A DNA stretch of 64,000 nucleotides, taken from the NCBI GenBank assembly GCA_023426145.1, contig JAFABG010000040.1, positions 421,111-485,110 of the forward strand, in the 5' to 3' direction. The stretch's first letter is position 1; each line of letters begins with the position of its first letter. This stretch comes from Bacteroidota bacterium (GTDB taxonomy: Bacteria; Bacteroidota; Bacteroidia; Bacteroidales; Bacteroidaceae). The translations under genes and the position numbers were made by a program. Of the stretch, positions 42,263-51,349 are shown piece by piece. The notes under the pieces were generated by a model. That model saw only the letters and a program-made list of their open reading frames with translations. It had not been told where the DNA came from and ran no database searches.

Positions 42263-43420
42263 TTACTTTTTTTCGTAAAAAAAATATTCTTTTATTCCCT
42301 CATTGTGCTTGCTGAAAAGGGATCTAGTATCATTCGTGAAGATATTCAACGAGTTACGTATATTCTTAGGGATAGAGTCTGTTGGAAAATTAACAGGAAG
42401 AAGTTGGTAGTTTTTTTTCTTCGATTGAATAGGTCGGGCCGTCCACACTAAGCTATATCCACAACGACTTAATCTTGTGGTGCTATCTTTGACTAATTCC
42501 ATGCTAACCATAATTCCTCCATCTGTCTTACGGGCAGACATATTGGATATATAATTGCCCAGTGAATAAACAATAAGATGCTTGCTAGAGGTTAGACTGT
42601 CTTTACGCAATTCGATCGGCTGTACTACGTGGGGGTGGCTCCCTATCACATGATTCACTCCTTTATTAAGTAGCCAATTGGCTAGAAACTTTTGTTCTTT
42701 ATTCGGAAGCGATTGGTATTCAATTCCCCAATGCATACAAGCAATGATTGCATCGGGTTTAAGAGCTTTGCTCGCTTCAATATCATGAGACATCGTAATT
42801 GTATCGATGTAGTTAATTATATTAGGAGTAGTGGGGCGAATGCCGTTGGTTCCATAAGTGTAGTTTAGTATGGCAATTCGAATCCCGTTTTTATTTAATA
42901 TAAGCGGGTATTTTTGCTTTCTTTCGGTTAAGCTAAGATAGCTTCCAGCCCGTTGAATTTTTAAGGAATCTAGTTTTTTTATAGTACGTTCTAATCCTCT
43001 TTTTCTGCGATCTAGACTATGATTGTTAGCAGTTAAAAGCACGTTGAATCCAGCCTCATGAATAGCAGTTAGGTATTCATCTGGCGCACTGAAGGTGGGA
43101 TAACCTGTATATGGTTTACCCCCTAACGTCACTTCCAAATTTGCAATTGCAAAGTCAGCTTTTTGGATTTCATCTTTTACGTATTTAAAATAGGGGGAAT
43201 AGTCGAAGCCTCCAGTCTTGGTGCGTGCTGCGTTTATTTGTTCTTTATGCTGCATGAGGTCTCCAGCAAAAAGAAGTCGTAGGGTATCAGGAAGAACTTT
43301 TTTTTTAGAAATTATTTGTGTGTCTGTTGGGGAACTGATTGTTTTTTCTTTCCCTGCTTGCGACCGGGTGGTGCAAGACAGGGAAAGATATAGAATAATC
43401 AGAACCAATGCGATTTTCAT
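42263..43420 (-). CDS. CapA family protein (poly-gamma-glutamate/capsule type), lipoprotein
   Basis: A 385-residue predicted lipoprotein (lipobox SLSC, Cys16). CapA/PgsA-like metallophosphatase-fold motifs: [45 protein letters not shown], and [11 protein letters not shown]. In Bacteroidota such single genes lie outside polyglutamate operons and their role is unclear, possibly envelope polymer related. Its start overlaps the folD stop by 4 bp. Confidence 0.88.
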   Translation of the reverse strand: MKIALVLIILYLSLSCTTRSQAGKEKTISSPTDTQIISKKKVLPDTLRLLFAGDLMQHKEQINAARTKTGGFDYSPYFKYVKDEIQKADFAIANLEVTLGGKPYTGYPTFSAPDEYLTAIHEAGFNVLLTANNHSLDRRKRGLERTIKKLDSLKIQRAGSYLSLTERKQKYPLILNKNGIRIAILNYTYGTNGIRPTTPNIINYIDTITMSHDIEASKALKPDAIIACMHWGIEYQSLPNKEQKFLANWLLNKGVNHVIGSHPHVVQPIELRKDSLTSSKHLIVYSLGNYISNMSARKTDGGIMVSMELVKDSTTRLSRCGYSLVWTARPIQSKKKNYQLLPVNFPTDSIPKNIRNSLNIFTNDTRSLFSKHNEGIKEYFFYEKK

Positions 43421-44298
43421 TGGTAAATTGCTTTCTTACCTGCAAGAAGAGTGTTTTTCATCAGTGATACAATAGTCATTGGTCCAACGCCTCCGGGTAC
43501 GGGAGTGATGAATGAACATTTTGGTGCAACTTCATCAAATCGCACATCACCTGTAAGTTTGAATCCCGATTTTTTAGTGGCATCCGGAACGCGTGTAGTA
43601 CCTACATCAATCACTACAGCACCTTCTTTAACCATTTCTTCTTTTACAAAATTAGGTTGGCCTAAAGCAGCGATAATAATATCAGCTTCTTGGCATTCTT
43701 TTACAAGATCTTTACTTCTGCTATGACATACTGTGACAGTAGCATCCCCTGGATAAGCTTTTTGCATCATCAGAGCAGCCATAGGTTTGCCAACAATATT
43801 ACTACGTCCAAGGACAATACATTTTTTACCAGAGGTCTCTATGTGATAGCGCTTTAGTAGTTCTATGATGCCATTAGGTGTCGCTGATACATAGCAAGGA
43901 AGACCAATTGACATACGTCCCACGTTGATAGGATGAAAGCCATCTACATCTTTACGGTAATCGATGGTTTCAACCACTTTTTGTTCAGAGATGTGTTTGG
44001 GCAGTGGTAGTTGTACAATGAATCCATCTACGTCTTCATCGTTATTAAGTTCTTGTACTTTAGCAAGTAACTCTTCTTCGGTTACATCACTTTCGTAGCG
44101 AATGAGTGAAGACTTGAACCCACAAACTTCACAGGCTTTCACTTTGGCAGCTACATAGGTTTCACTGCCTCCATCGTGTCCTACGAGGATTGCAGCTAAA
44201 TGAGGACGTTTTCCTCCACGAGCAACAATTTCTGCTACTTCTGCTGCAATTTCTTGCTTAACTTGTTCCGAAATAGCTTTTCCGTCTATAAGAGTCAT
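43417..44298 (-). CDS. folD: Bifunctional methylene-THF dehydrogenase / methenyl-THF cyclohydrolase
   Basis: A 293-residue one-carbon enzyme. Motifs are [20 protein letters not shown] (catalytic Lys in YVAAKVKA), [27 protein letters not shown] and [15 protein letters not shown]. It lies 28 bp after ffh and overlaps capA by 4 bp. Confidence 0.97.
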   Translation of the reverse strand: MTLIDGKAISEQVKQEIAAEVAEIVARGGKRPHLAAILVGHDGGSETYVAAKVKACEVCGFKSSLIRYESDVTEEELLAKVQELNNDEDVDGFIVQLPLPKHISEQKVVETIDYRKDVDGFHPINVGRMSIGLPCYVSATPNGIIELLKRYHIETSGKKCIVLGRSNIVGKPMAALMMQKAYPGDATVTVCHSRSKDLVKECQEADIIIAALGQPNFVKEEMVKEGAVVIDVGTTRVPDATKKSGFKLTGDVRFDEVAPKCSFITPVPGGVGPMTIVSLMKNTLLAGKKAIYQ

Positions 44299-44326
44299 AT
44301 TAGTATAGTAATTATTGATGATGGAT

Positions 44327-45649
44327 TTATTTTTTCATTTTCGGCATCATTTTACCCATCTTGCTACTTGTAACCATTTTCATCATCTTACGAGTCTGAT
44401 CAAATTGTTTCAATAAGCGATTTACTTCTTGAATAGTCGTTCCGCTACCCTTAGCAATACGAGTGCGTCGTGAACCATTCAGCAATTCTGGGTTGGAGCG
44501 TTCTGCAGGTGTCATTGAATAGATAATTGCTTCAATGCTTTTGAAAGCATTGTCGTCTATATCAATATCTTTGATTGCTTTGCCTACTCCAGGAATCATA
44601 GAAGCCAATTCTTTCAAGTTACCCATCTTCTTGATTTGTGCTATTTGGCTTAAGAAGTCGTTAAAGTCAAACTGATTTTTAGCGATTTTCTTTTGCAAAC
44701 GTTTAGCCTCTTCCTCGTCATATTGTTCTTGAGCACGTTCTACCAAAGAAACAATATCACCCATACCAAGAATACGGTCAGCCATACGAGCAGGGTGGAA
44801 TTGATCAATTGCATCCAGTTTTTCACCAGTACCAACAAACTTGATAGGTTTGTTAACCACCGAGCGAATAGAAAGCGCAGCACCACCACGAGTATCACCA
44901 TCCAGTTTAGTTAAAACTACACCGTTAAAATCTAGGCGCTCGTTAAATTCTTTGGCAGTATTCACAGCATCCTGACCCGTCATTGAGTCTACAACAAACA
45001 AGATTTCATCTGGATTAATGGCTTCTTTGATAGCTGTAATCTCGTTCATCATTTGCTCGTCTACAGCAAGACGTCCGGCTGTATCGACAATCACTAAGTC
45101 GTAGCCTTTTGCTTTAGCTTCTTGAATCGCATGCTGAGCAATCTCTACCGGATTTTTGCTGTCCAGTTCAGAGTACATTGGTACTTCAATTTGTTCAGCC
45201 AATACTCTCAACTGTTCGATAGCAGCGGGACGATATACGTCACAAGCCACCAGTAAGGGTTTACGATTCTTCTTAGTTTTAAGCATTCGTGCTAGTTTTC
45301 CAGAGAAGGTCGTCTTACCAGAACCCTGCAAACCAGACATCAAGATAACCGCCGGGCGAGATTCAAGATTGATTTCAACTGTTTCTCCTCCCATTAACTG
45401 GGTTAGCTCGTCGTGAACAATCTTCACCATCAACTGGCTTGGCTTCACAGCCGAAAGAACATTCTGACCGATGGCTTTTTCTTTCACCGTGTCAGTGAAA
45501 GTCTTTGCAACTTTGTAGTTAACGTCGGCATCAAGTAATGCCTTACGTACATCTTTCAGCGTCTCCGCTACGTTGATTTCGGTGATTTTACCTTCACCTT
45601 TTAGAATCTTGAATGACCGTTCTAGTCTCTCACTTAAATTATCGAACAT
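44327..45649 (-). CDS. ffh: Signal recognition particle GTPase Ffh
   Basis: A 440-residue SRP54 that targets membrane proteins together with SRP RNA and FtsY. The N domain is about 1-85. The G domain has [21 protein letters not shown] and [12 protein letters not shown]. The Met-rich M domain (about 300-440) binds RNA and signal peptides ([16 protein letters not shown], ending [10 protein letters not shown]). A promoter lies 34 bp upstream. Confidence 0.97.
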   Translation of the reverse strand: MFDNLSERLERSFKILKGEGKITEINVAETLKDVRKALLDADVNYKVAKTFTDTVKEKAIGQNVLSAVKPSQLMVKIVHDELTQLMGGETVEINLESRPAVILMSGLQGSGKTTFSGKLARMLKTKKNRKPLLVACDVYRPAAIEQLRVLAEQIEVPMYSELDSKNPVEIAQHAIQEAKAKGYDLVIVDTAGRLAVDEQMMNEITAIKEAINPDEILFVVDSMTGQDAVNTAKEFNERLDFNGVVLTKLDGDTRGGAALSIRSVVNKPIKFVGTGEKLDAIDQFHPARMADRILGMGDIVSLVERAQEQYDEEEAKRLQKKIAKNQFDFNDFLSQIAQIKKMGNLKELASMIPGVGKAIKDIDIDDNAFKSIEAIIYSMTPAERSNPELLNGSRRTRIAKGSGTTIQEVNRLLKQFDQTRKMMKMVTSSKMGKMMPKMKK

Positions 45650-45682
45650 AGTTGTTTAATTACGAATTAATATTTGAGCTTG

Positions 45683-45690
45683 CAAATGTA
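45683..45690 (-). promoter_or_regulatory. -7 promoter box for ffh operon
   Basis: The minus-strand TACATTTG fits TAnnTTTG 33 bp before the ATG. No clear -33 box was found. Confidence 0.45.
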
Positions 45691-45706
45691 CAAAAATCTC
45701 TTGTAT

Positions 45707-47029
45707 TTATATCTTTTTGTTCTGCCATTTTGCTTTTTTGAAGTAAATATAACTTGTGATCAATAGCAAGGTATAGTACAGAATCTCAACCGTAAAGCAA
45801 GTTTCTACGGATGCTTTAATCCATAAACCTACAAGAATAATGTAGGAAGTATATATGGTTATGGTTATCGTTTCAAGTAATAAGGCTGCTTGAGTATTTC
45901 CCGTGCCGGAAATACCATTAAATATAATATTGGAAGCAGACGCAACGAGCATAGCGAAGCAAATAACGTATACGGAAGGTGTTGATTCGAGAATCAAAGA
46001 TTGCTCACCTGTGTAAATAGACAAAATGAAATGCGGAAACAGTGATGTTATTAACACTAGCCCTAGCATGATCAAGACCGAGAATCGGACTATCTTCCGA
46101 ATTAGTGGAATGACATGAGCAACGCCTCCTGCGCCAATAGCATTACTCACAAGGGTATTAGTAGCAGTGGAAAGTGCACTAACCGGAATCATGAGAACAA
46201 TGTATATGCTTCGGACAATGTTTGCAACAGCCAGTTCACGTTCACCTAAACGTTCCACAGCAATAAAGAATAAAAACCATGTAGCCATTGATAGAAAATA
46301 CTGAAGCATCATAAAGCTGGAGATTTTGAGAACGCGCAATAGAAGTTTGGGATCAAAAGCACGGATCTTGTTCAGTCCATACTTCTTCAAATCTACAGTA
46401 TAATACGTATATATTAAGAAGAAAATAATGGAAGAGGCTTCTGCCAACACTGAAGCGAATGCAGCACCTTTTATTCCCATTTCAGGTAAGCCGAACTTCC
46501 CAAAAATCAGAATATAATCCAGAACTACATTAGTAAGTGCCATTACTATGGCGTTTATCGTCAGCACTTTGGTCCTTGTAATGCCTATGTATAAAGCTCG
46601 GAACATAACATTGATAAACGAAAAGAAGAATCCATAGACACGCCAATCTAGAAATTCCATTGTTCCTTCGTAGACTGATGGCGAAGAAACCAATAGCTTC
46701 ATTATACTTCCTCCAAGAGTTTTTGCAAAGGCAAATACAAGTATGGCTATGATAGATAAAAAAAGAATTCCTTGAATCGTGACAGGCCCAACATCTTTGT
46801 AGCGCTTTTCACCATTTCTACGAGCGATGACAATTTGTGAACCCGTACTAAAGCCAAAAGCGACGGTGAAGATACAAATATAAAAGAGTCCTCCCATAGC
46901 GGAAGAACCAAGCGCTATTTCACTAACGTGTCCCAGAAAAGCAGTGTCGGTAACATTGATAATATTTTGCGCCAGCAAGCTGAGTAGTATCGGATAACTG
47001 ACACTCCAGATCTGTTTGTTGGTATACAT
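45707..47029 (-). CDS. MATE family efflux transporter
   Basis: A 440-residue inner-membrane antiporter with twelve predicted helices. MATE hallmarks: SYPILLSLLAQNIINVTDTAFLG at the N-terminus and a pseudo-twofold repeat near 225. It probably exports cationic compounds or drugs using Na+ or H+. It follows the pseudo-histidine kinase by 39 bp, so it may share an operon with the two sensors. Confidence 0.93.
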   Translation of the reverse strand: MYTNKQIWSVSYPILLSLLAQNIINVTDTAFLGHVSEIALGSSAMGGLFYICIFTVAFGFSTGSQIVIARRNGEKRYKDVGPVTIQGILFLSIIAILVFAFAKTLGGSIMKLLVSSPSVYEGTMEFLDWRVYGFFFSFINVMFRALYIGITRTKVLTINAIVMALTNVVLDYILIFGKFGLPEMGIKGAAFASVLAEASSIIFFLIYTYYTVDLKKYGLNKIRAFDPKLLLRVLKISSFMMLQYFLSMATWFLFFIAVERLGERELAVANIVRSIYIVLMIPVSALSTATNTLVSNAIGAGGVAHVIPLIRKIVRFSVLIMLGLVLITSLFPHFILSIYTGEQSLILESTPSVYVICFAMLVASASNIIFNGISGTGNTQAALLLETITITIYTSYIILVGLWIKASVETCFTVEILYYTLLLITSYIYFKKAKWQNKKI

Positions 47030-47068
47030 TATAAAGGGTTTAAGTTTACTTTCTGCAAAGATAACGCT

Positions 47069-49030
47069 TTATTCTGATTCAGCAGGAAGAGGGTAGCATA
47101 AAATAATTTCTGCCCCTTGAGCTCCTTGCTGGTTTATTTTATAACTACCTCCAAAATGAGTTAACAACAATGAATTTATTTCATTACGGATACTGCTTTC
47201 CTGAGAGGATAGAGCCTGATCGGCTAACGGAGAATTGATTATTTGTAAATAAAGCCTATTCTCTTTTCTACTTAGCTTGAAGCTTATTTCCCTCTTGCCT
47301 AGTTGCTCTTGAGGTTTCTCAATATAACTCAGTGTACTAAGTAACGCTTGTCCTAAACGGGTTGTATCTGTGTGAATCAATATTGAATCGATTTCCGATG
47401 TAAACTGAATCTCAATATTAGTCGTTTCGTTTCTCATGCGGGCCATGTAAAACACCTCATTACAAAGTACTACAGCATCATAGTCTTGCATTTGGAATTT
47501 CATCATTTTCGCTTCTAATCGAGAAAGATCAAGAACATTGTTGACTAATCTCATTAACTTCTCTGAACTCTGATGAATAATTTCTGAATACTCTTCTCTA
47601 ATTCTATCATCCATATTGGGTTCACTTGCAATAAGTTGTGAGAAACCTACAACGTTATTAAGTGGTGTACGAATGTTATAACTCATATTAGAAAGAAACC
47701 GATTTTTCATTTCATTAGTCGACCGAACAGTATCTGTTGCTTTTCTAATTTCTTTTTCAGAAAGTCTAAGTGCTTTACGAACTTTGAATAGACGGAAAAA
47801 AGAAGCAAATAGGATAATTAGAATCACACTAATTATAGCCAGACTCAATAGTCGTATTTCATTGGTTTCTCTGTCTTGTTTAAGTTCAATCTTGTCGATA
47901 TTATAACTTTTCTTTATTTGTTCTAACTGATTATTTGATATCGCTATGGCTGCAGAATCTTTAATTGTTAGCGCCTGTTTATAGAGGGGCATAGCTTTTG
48001 TGTAATTCCCAGCTTCTACCCATATTCTAGCTTTATCTAGTAGTTGTTCGGCATAATCACTGGGAAAGTCATTCTTCAACATGTTTAATGTAGTGTCTAT
48101 ATAACTTGCCGCCTGATCATAATTTTTCTGATACTTATAATAGGAGGCGTATACATCATAATAAAGCACCCTATACATAAAGTAAGTATTCTCATTCAAA
48201 TATTCTTTGGATTTTACTATATGTTCATAAGCTAACAGAGGTTGTTTGGTGTCAAGATAATAGTGCGCGTAGAAGATGTTGTTAAATATATAGACATCAC
48301 TGAATCCCGCTTTTAAAGAAGGGTTGTCATGAATATATTTATTAAGAGTTCTTGCTTGTTCTTGAAGATATTTAAGTAGTTTTTTATTGTCCTTCATTTC
48401 CTTGGTTACCGTTATTAGCTGCGATAACACAGAAATTCGAACTACCGGATTTCCATTTTTTGGAAGCAGATTGTAAGCTTGTTCCAACGCTTTTAATCCT
48501 TCGTCCCAACGTTGGCTACCTATATATGCATTACTTAAACATTGATGAGCTGCGACTAGTCCTCTATTGTTTTTTCTTTCAGTCGCTTTTTGCTTCATTT
48601 GGTTTGCTTCTTCAATTGCTTTTTCGTATTGTTCAGAAAAAGTATATAAATCAACCTGAAAGCGTTGAGCATCAAAATAATAGTCCCACATACCAGATTT
48701 TTCAGCAAGAGGTTCCATTTTTTTCATCCACTTAGCAACACTATCTTGTTCAGTTTGATTATAGTAGTACAAAACATGATAATATACAGACAGACAGGCG
48801 TATTTGACATTTTTCTGTTTCAAAGATTCTTTCATCAGCGAATCCGAATATATTATGCATTTCTCATTGTTTTGTTCAATCTTAATGATATTGTTTAGAG
48901 CTACTAGTAGCGTCGTATCTTGTGGAAGAGTTGGCAATAATCGAACAAGGCTATCTGAAACGGCATAATTATCTGCAAAGCTCGAAAGAGTGTAGCAGCA
49001 AGTCAAAATAAAAGGAATTAGTCGTTTCAT
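47069..49030 (-). CDS. Degenerate histidine kinase-like TPR sensor (pseudokinase)
   Basis: A 653-residue protein. A signal peptide (about 1-20) precedes TPR-type helical repeats (about 40-360), one transmembrane helix (395-414), a coiled-coil and a HisKA-like domain. The H-box reads MSYNIRTPLN: Tyr451 replaces the phospho-acceptor His and Asn replaces the next Glu. The ATP-binding region is eroded as well: the N-box reads RLGQALLSTLSYIEKP without the usual Asn, and the DTG box is INSPLADQ. Overall length and layout parallel the gene just upstream, whose stop overlaps this start by 4 bp. The protein is full length with no stop, so it is likely functional but non-catalytic. Confidence 0.88.
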   Translation of the reverse strand: MKRLIPFILTCCYTLSSFADNYAVSDSLVRLLPTLPQDTTLLVALNNIIKIEQNNEKCIIYSDSLMKESLKQKNVKYACLSVYYHVLYYYNQTEQDSVAKWMKKMEPLAEKSGMWDYYFDAQRFQVDLYTFSEQYEKAIEEANQMKQKATERKNNRGLVAAHQCLSNAYIGSQRWDEGLKALEQAYNLLPKNGNPVVRISVLSQLITVTKEMKDNKKLLKYLQEQARTLNKYIHDNPSLKAGFSDVYIFNNIFYAHYYLDTKQPLLAYEHIVKSKEYLNENTYFMYRVLYYDVYASYYKYQKNYDQAASYIDTTLNMLKNDFPSDYAEQLLDKARIWVEAGNYTKAMPLYKQALTIKDSAAIAISNNQLEQIKKSYNIDKIELKQDRETNEIRLLSLAIISVILIILFASFFRLFKVRKALRLSEKEIRKATDTVRSTNEMKNRFLSNMSYNIRTPLNNVVGFSQLIASEPNMDDRIREEYSEIIHQSSEKLMRLVNNVLDLSRLEAKMMKFQMQDYDAVVLCNEVFYMARMRNETTNIEIQFTSEIDSILIHTDTTRLGQALLSTLSYIEKPQEQLGKREISFKLSRKENRLYLQIINSPLADQALSSQESSIRNEINSLLLTHFGGSYKINQQGAQGAEIILCYPLPAESE

Positions 49031-50907
49031 TTGTTTCCCCCTTCCATGCCTTTTTTATTAATAATAGGGTGCGTAAACAGAAAACGGGCCCCCTTGTCAT
49101 AATCCGGGTCAATCCAGATTTTGCCACCGAGTTGTTCAATGATAAGTTGGCATATGGATAACCCGAGACCTGTTCCTTGAGCATTTTCATCCAGTTTCTC
49201 AAAACGGTTAAATATCTTGCTTTGATTTTCTTTAGTTATTCCGCAACCAGTATCTGAAACGGAAAAAAGAGCCGTTTCCTCTGTTTGTTTTTCGAGACTT
49301 AATGTTATTGAACCTTCCGAAGTGAATTTTGTAGCATTAATAAGTAGATTAATTAAAACCTGCTGTAAACGAGCATTGTCAGTCATTAGCTCTAATTGTT
49401 GAAGTGATGTTGAGAAGAGAACAGTTGCATTCGTTTGCTTTATTTTTTCTACCATGTCTATGATATTTTGGCACAAATCAACCACATCACATTTATTTAA
49501 ATTGAAAGTCATTTTCCCAAATTCAAGACTAGACAAATCAATCACATCATTAATTAATTTGAGTAGTAATTCAGAGTTTTGCTGAATAATCTCGTTACAC
49601 TGTTTTTTTGTTTCGTTATCAATTGCCTCTTCCGTTAGTATAGCCGAAAAACCAGACAATGCATTGAGTGGAGTACGTATTTCATGGCTCATGTTAGATA
49701 GAAAGAGACTTTTAGTACGAATCGATTTTTCAGCTTGTTTCTTTGCCTTTTTCAATTCTCTTTGCGATTGTAAAAGTCGGTTGTTATTTCTTTTAATATG
49801 GAAGATAGCAAATAAGATTAACACCACGATAAAAAGAATGATGAAAAGACTCCAGTAGAATATGTTTTTTTGAATATTGATATAATTGAGTTCGCTTTTG
49901 TCAACTTGATATAGAGCGTGCAGTTCATTGATCTGTTTAAGATAGCTTTGGGCATCCAATGAATCCTTTAAATTGTTGACTGTCTCATATACCTCACAAG
50001 CCTCTTTCCTTTCACCCATTAGTTCTAAGATTTCTGCACGTTCTTGGAGTAGTATAATATGTCTTGATAATCCTGATTTTTTTGTCAACCCCAATAGTTT
50101 ATCATACTCAAGTAACGCTTTTTCATATTGTTTCGATTGAATATAATAACGGGCATTCATATAAGTATCAACTGTGATATAGTATGGATACGAATACTTT
50201 TTGCAAATCGTATCCATTTGTGCTAGGTATTCTGTAGCTTTGGCCAGATCATTTGTTTGAATGTAATAATAGGCATAGCAGCAAGGAAGATAAAAATCAT
50301 TTGGTGTATTTGATTCATCTTTGTAAAGAGATTGGAGGTAAAGAATATCCTTTTCTGCATCAGTGTATCGTTTGTTTTTAAGCTTTATTAAAATGAGAAG
50401 AAACGTACCGGTTTTTAGATTAGACCGACTAGGGGATAAACTATTTTGCAGTACTTTCAATGACTCTTCATAAGAGTCAATAGCCGCCTGTGGAGCGCCT
50501 GAATATTGATAAGTTTGTCCTAGAGCTCGAAGAGCAAGTGCTATTCCGAATGAATAATTTAGAATTTTGGCCTGTTGATACATTAAATGAGCATTGTTGA
50601 TAGCCAAACTGATATTACCCTTAGCAGTAAGTGCTTGAACAGCCATCATTTTTAAAGGGAAAAGAACCTCGTATTTCTTTTGACGTTCGATTTTAGGGCT
50701 TAGAAGTTTTTCCCATAGAATTACGCTGTCGGCTGTTATTGTACTGTCTGTGTTGAAAGATAGGTCATAATCGACAAGCGGTAGTAATGAAGCCAATCGC
50801 TTATTGTTTATATTTGTGGCTTGAAGAACCACAGAAAGGAAAATGGCAGCAATGCATGTTATGTGTCGTAAATTACTATTCACTGACTTGGCTGTTAGTA
50901 AGATCAT
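49027..50907 (-). CDS. TPR-domain sensor histidine kinase
   Basis: A membrane sensor kinase of 626 residues from the ATG at 50907. An in-frame ATG at 50970 exists, but the codons between encode the arms of a terminator-like hairpin, so the later start is preferred, though not proven. Order: hydrophobic signal (about 14-30), TPR repeats (about 75-340), transmembrane helix (about 350-370), coiled-coil, HisKA with SNMSHEIRTPLN (His408), and HATPase with RLQQVLINLLINATKFT, SDTGCGI and GTGLGLSI. There is no receiver domain or regulator gene adjacent, so the partner response regulator is elsewhere. Confidence 0.92.
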   Translation of the reverse strand: MILLTAKSVNSNLRHITCIAAIFLSVVLQATNINNKRLASLLPLVDYDLSFNTDSTITADSVILWEKLLSPKIERQKKYEVLFPLKMMAVQALTAKGNISLAINNAHLMYQQAKILNYSFGIALALRALGQTYQYSGAPQAAIDSYEESLKVLQNSLSPSRSNLKTGTFLLILIKLKNKRYTDAEKDILYLQSLYKDESNTPNDFYLPCCYAYYYIQTNDLAKATEYLAQMDTICKKYSYPYYITVDTYMNARYYIQSKQYEKALLEYDKLLGLTKKSGLSRHIILLQERAEILELMGERKEACEVYETVNNLKDSLDAQSYLKQINELHALYQVDKSELNYINIQKNIFYWSLFIILFIVVLILFAIFHIKRNNNRLLQSQRELKKAKKQAEKSIRTKSLFLSNMSHEIRTPLNALSGFSAILTEEAIDNETKKQCNEIIQQNSELLLKLINDVIDLSSLEFGKMTFNLNKCDVVDLCQNIIDMVEKIKQTNATVLFSTSLQQLELMTDNARLQQVLINLLINATKFTSEGSITLSLEKQTEETALFSVSDTGCGITKENQSKIFNRFEKLDENAQGTGLGLSICQLIIEQLGGKIWIDPDYDKGARFLFTHPIINKKGMEGGNK

Positions 50908-50920
50908 TTGCAAAAGAAAT

Positions 50921-50959
50921 AAAAAGAGTGAAAACTTGCAAACAATATTCACTCTTTTT
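50921..50959 (-). terminator. Terminator-like hairpin ahead of the sensor operon
   Basis: A perfect 12-bp stem (50921-50932 with 50948-50959) is followed on the minus strand by TTTTTATTTCTTTT. It lies 14 bp upstream of the chosen kinase start and 400 bp past the rho stop. It could end rho transcription or act as an attenuator for the kinase pair. Confidence 0.65.
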
Positions 50960-50970
50960 TTACGAATCAT

Positions 50971-51349
50971 TTCTTTCGGAACCTATTATGTTTTTAATTT
51001 CAATTGAAGGGGCATCACAAATTATATATTCTGTATCATCTATCTCTATTCACTTACAATTTAGGTTTTATTTGCTTATGATAACCTATGACAAGTTATG
51101 CCTAAATATCAAAAATAATGATGAACTTAATTTGATAGATTTACTCCTTTTTCTGACAAAAAAAGATATTGTGTGTAGCTAATTGTTTAAGTAGGAGAGA
51201 TTTAAGACCTAGTTTGATGATTAGAGGTAAATAAAACGGAGCGCTATTCTAAAATTCTTTTAAGTGGGGATAAGAATGAATAAAGGTGAATAAACTGTTA
51301 TCATAACTCAGTTTATTCACCTTTATTCGTTTGTATGATTCGAGCAGAT
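50971..51349. other. Gene-free 379-bp spacer between sensor kinase and rho
   Basis: A hairpin at 51278-51328 is listed separately. The remaining AT-rich stretch shows no feature I can support. A small plus-strand frame here is antisense to the kinase start and not credible. Confidence 0.6.
51278..51328 (-). terminator. Perfect 20-bp stem-loop downstream of rho
   Basis: The arms are 51278-51297 and 51309-51328, with an 11-nt loop, 21 bp after the rho stop. There is no U-run, so it may be an mRNA 3'-end protecting hairpin rather than a classic terminator. Confidence 0.6.

Noticed and set aside
43218..43475. Plus-strand frame across the capA-folD junction
   Set aside because: It is antisense to two well-supported genes.
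50787..51182. 131-codon plus-strand frame upstream of the sensor kinase
   Set aside because: Half of it is antisense to the kinase start and the rest is AT-rich spacer. No signal, domain or promoter supports it.
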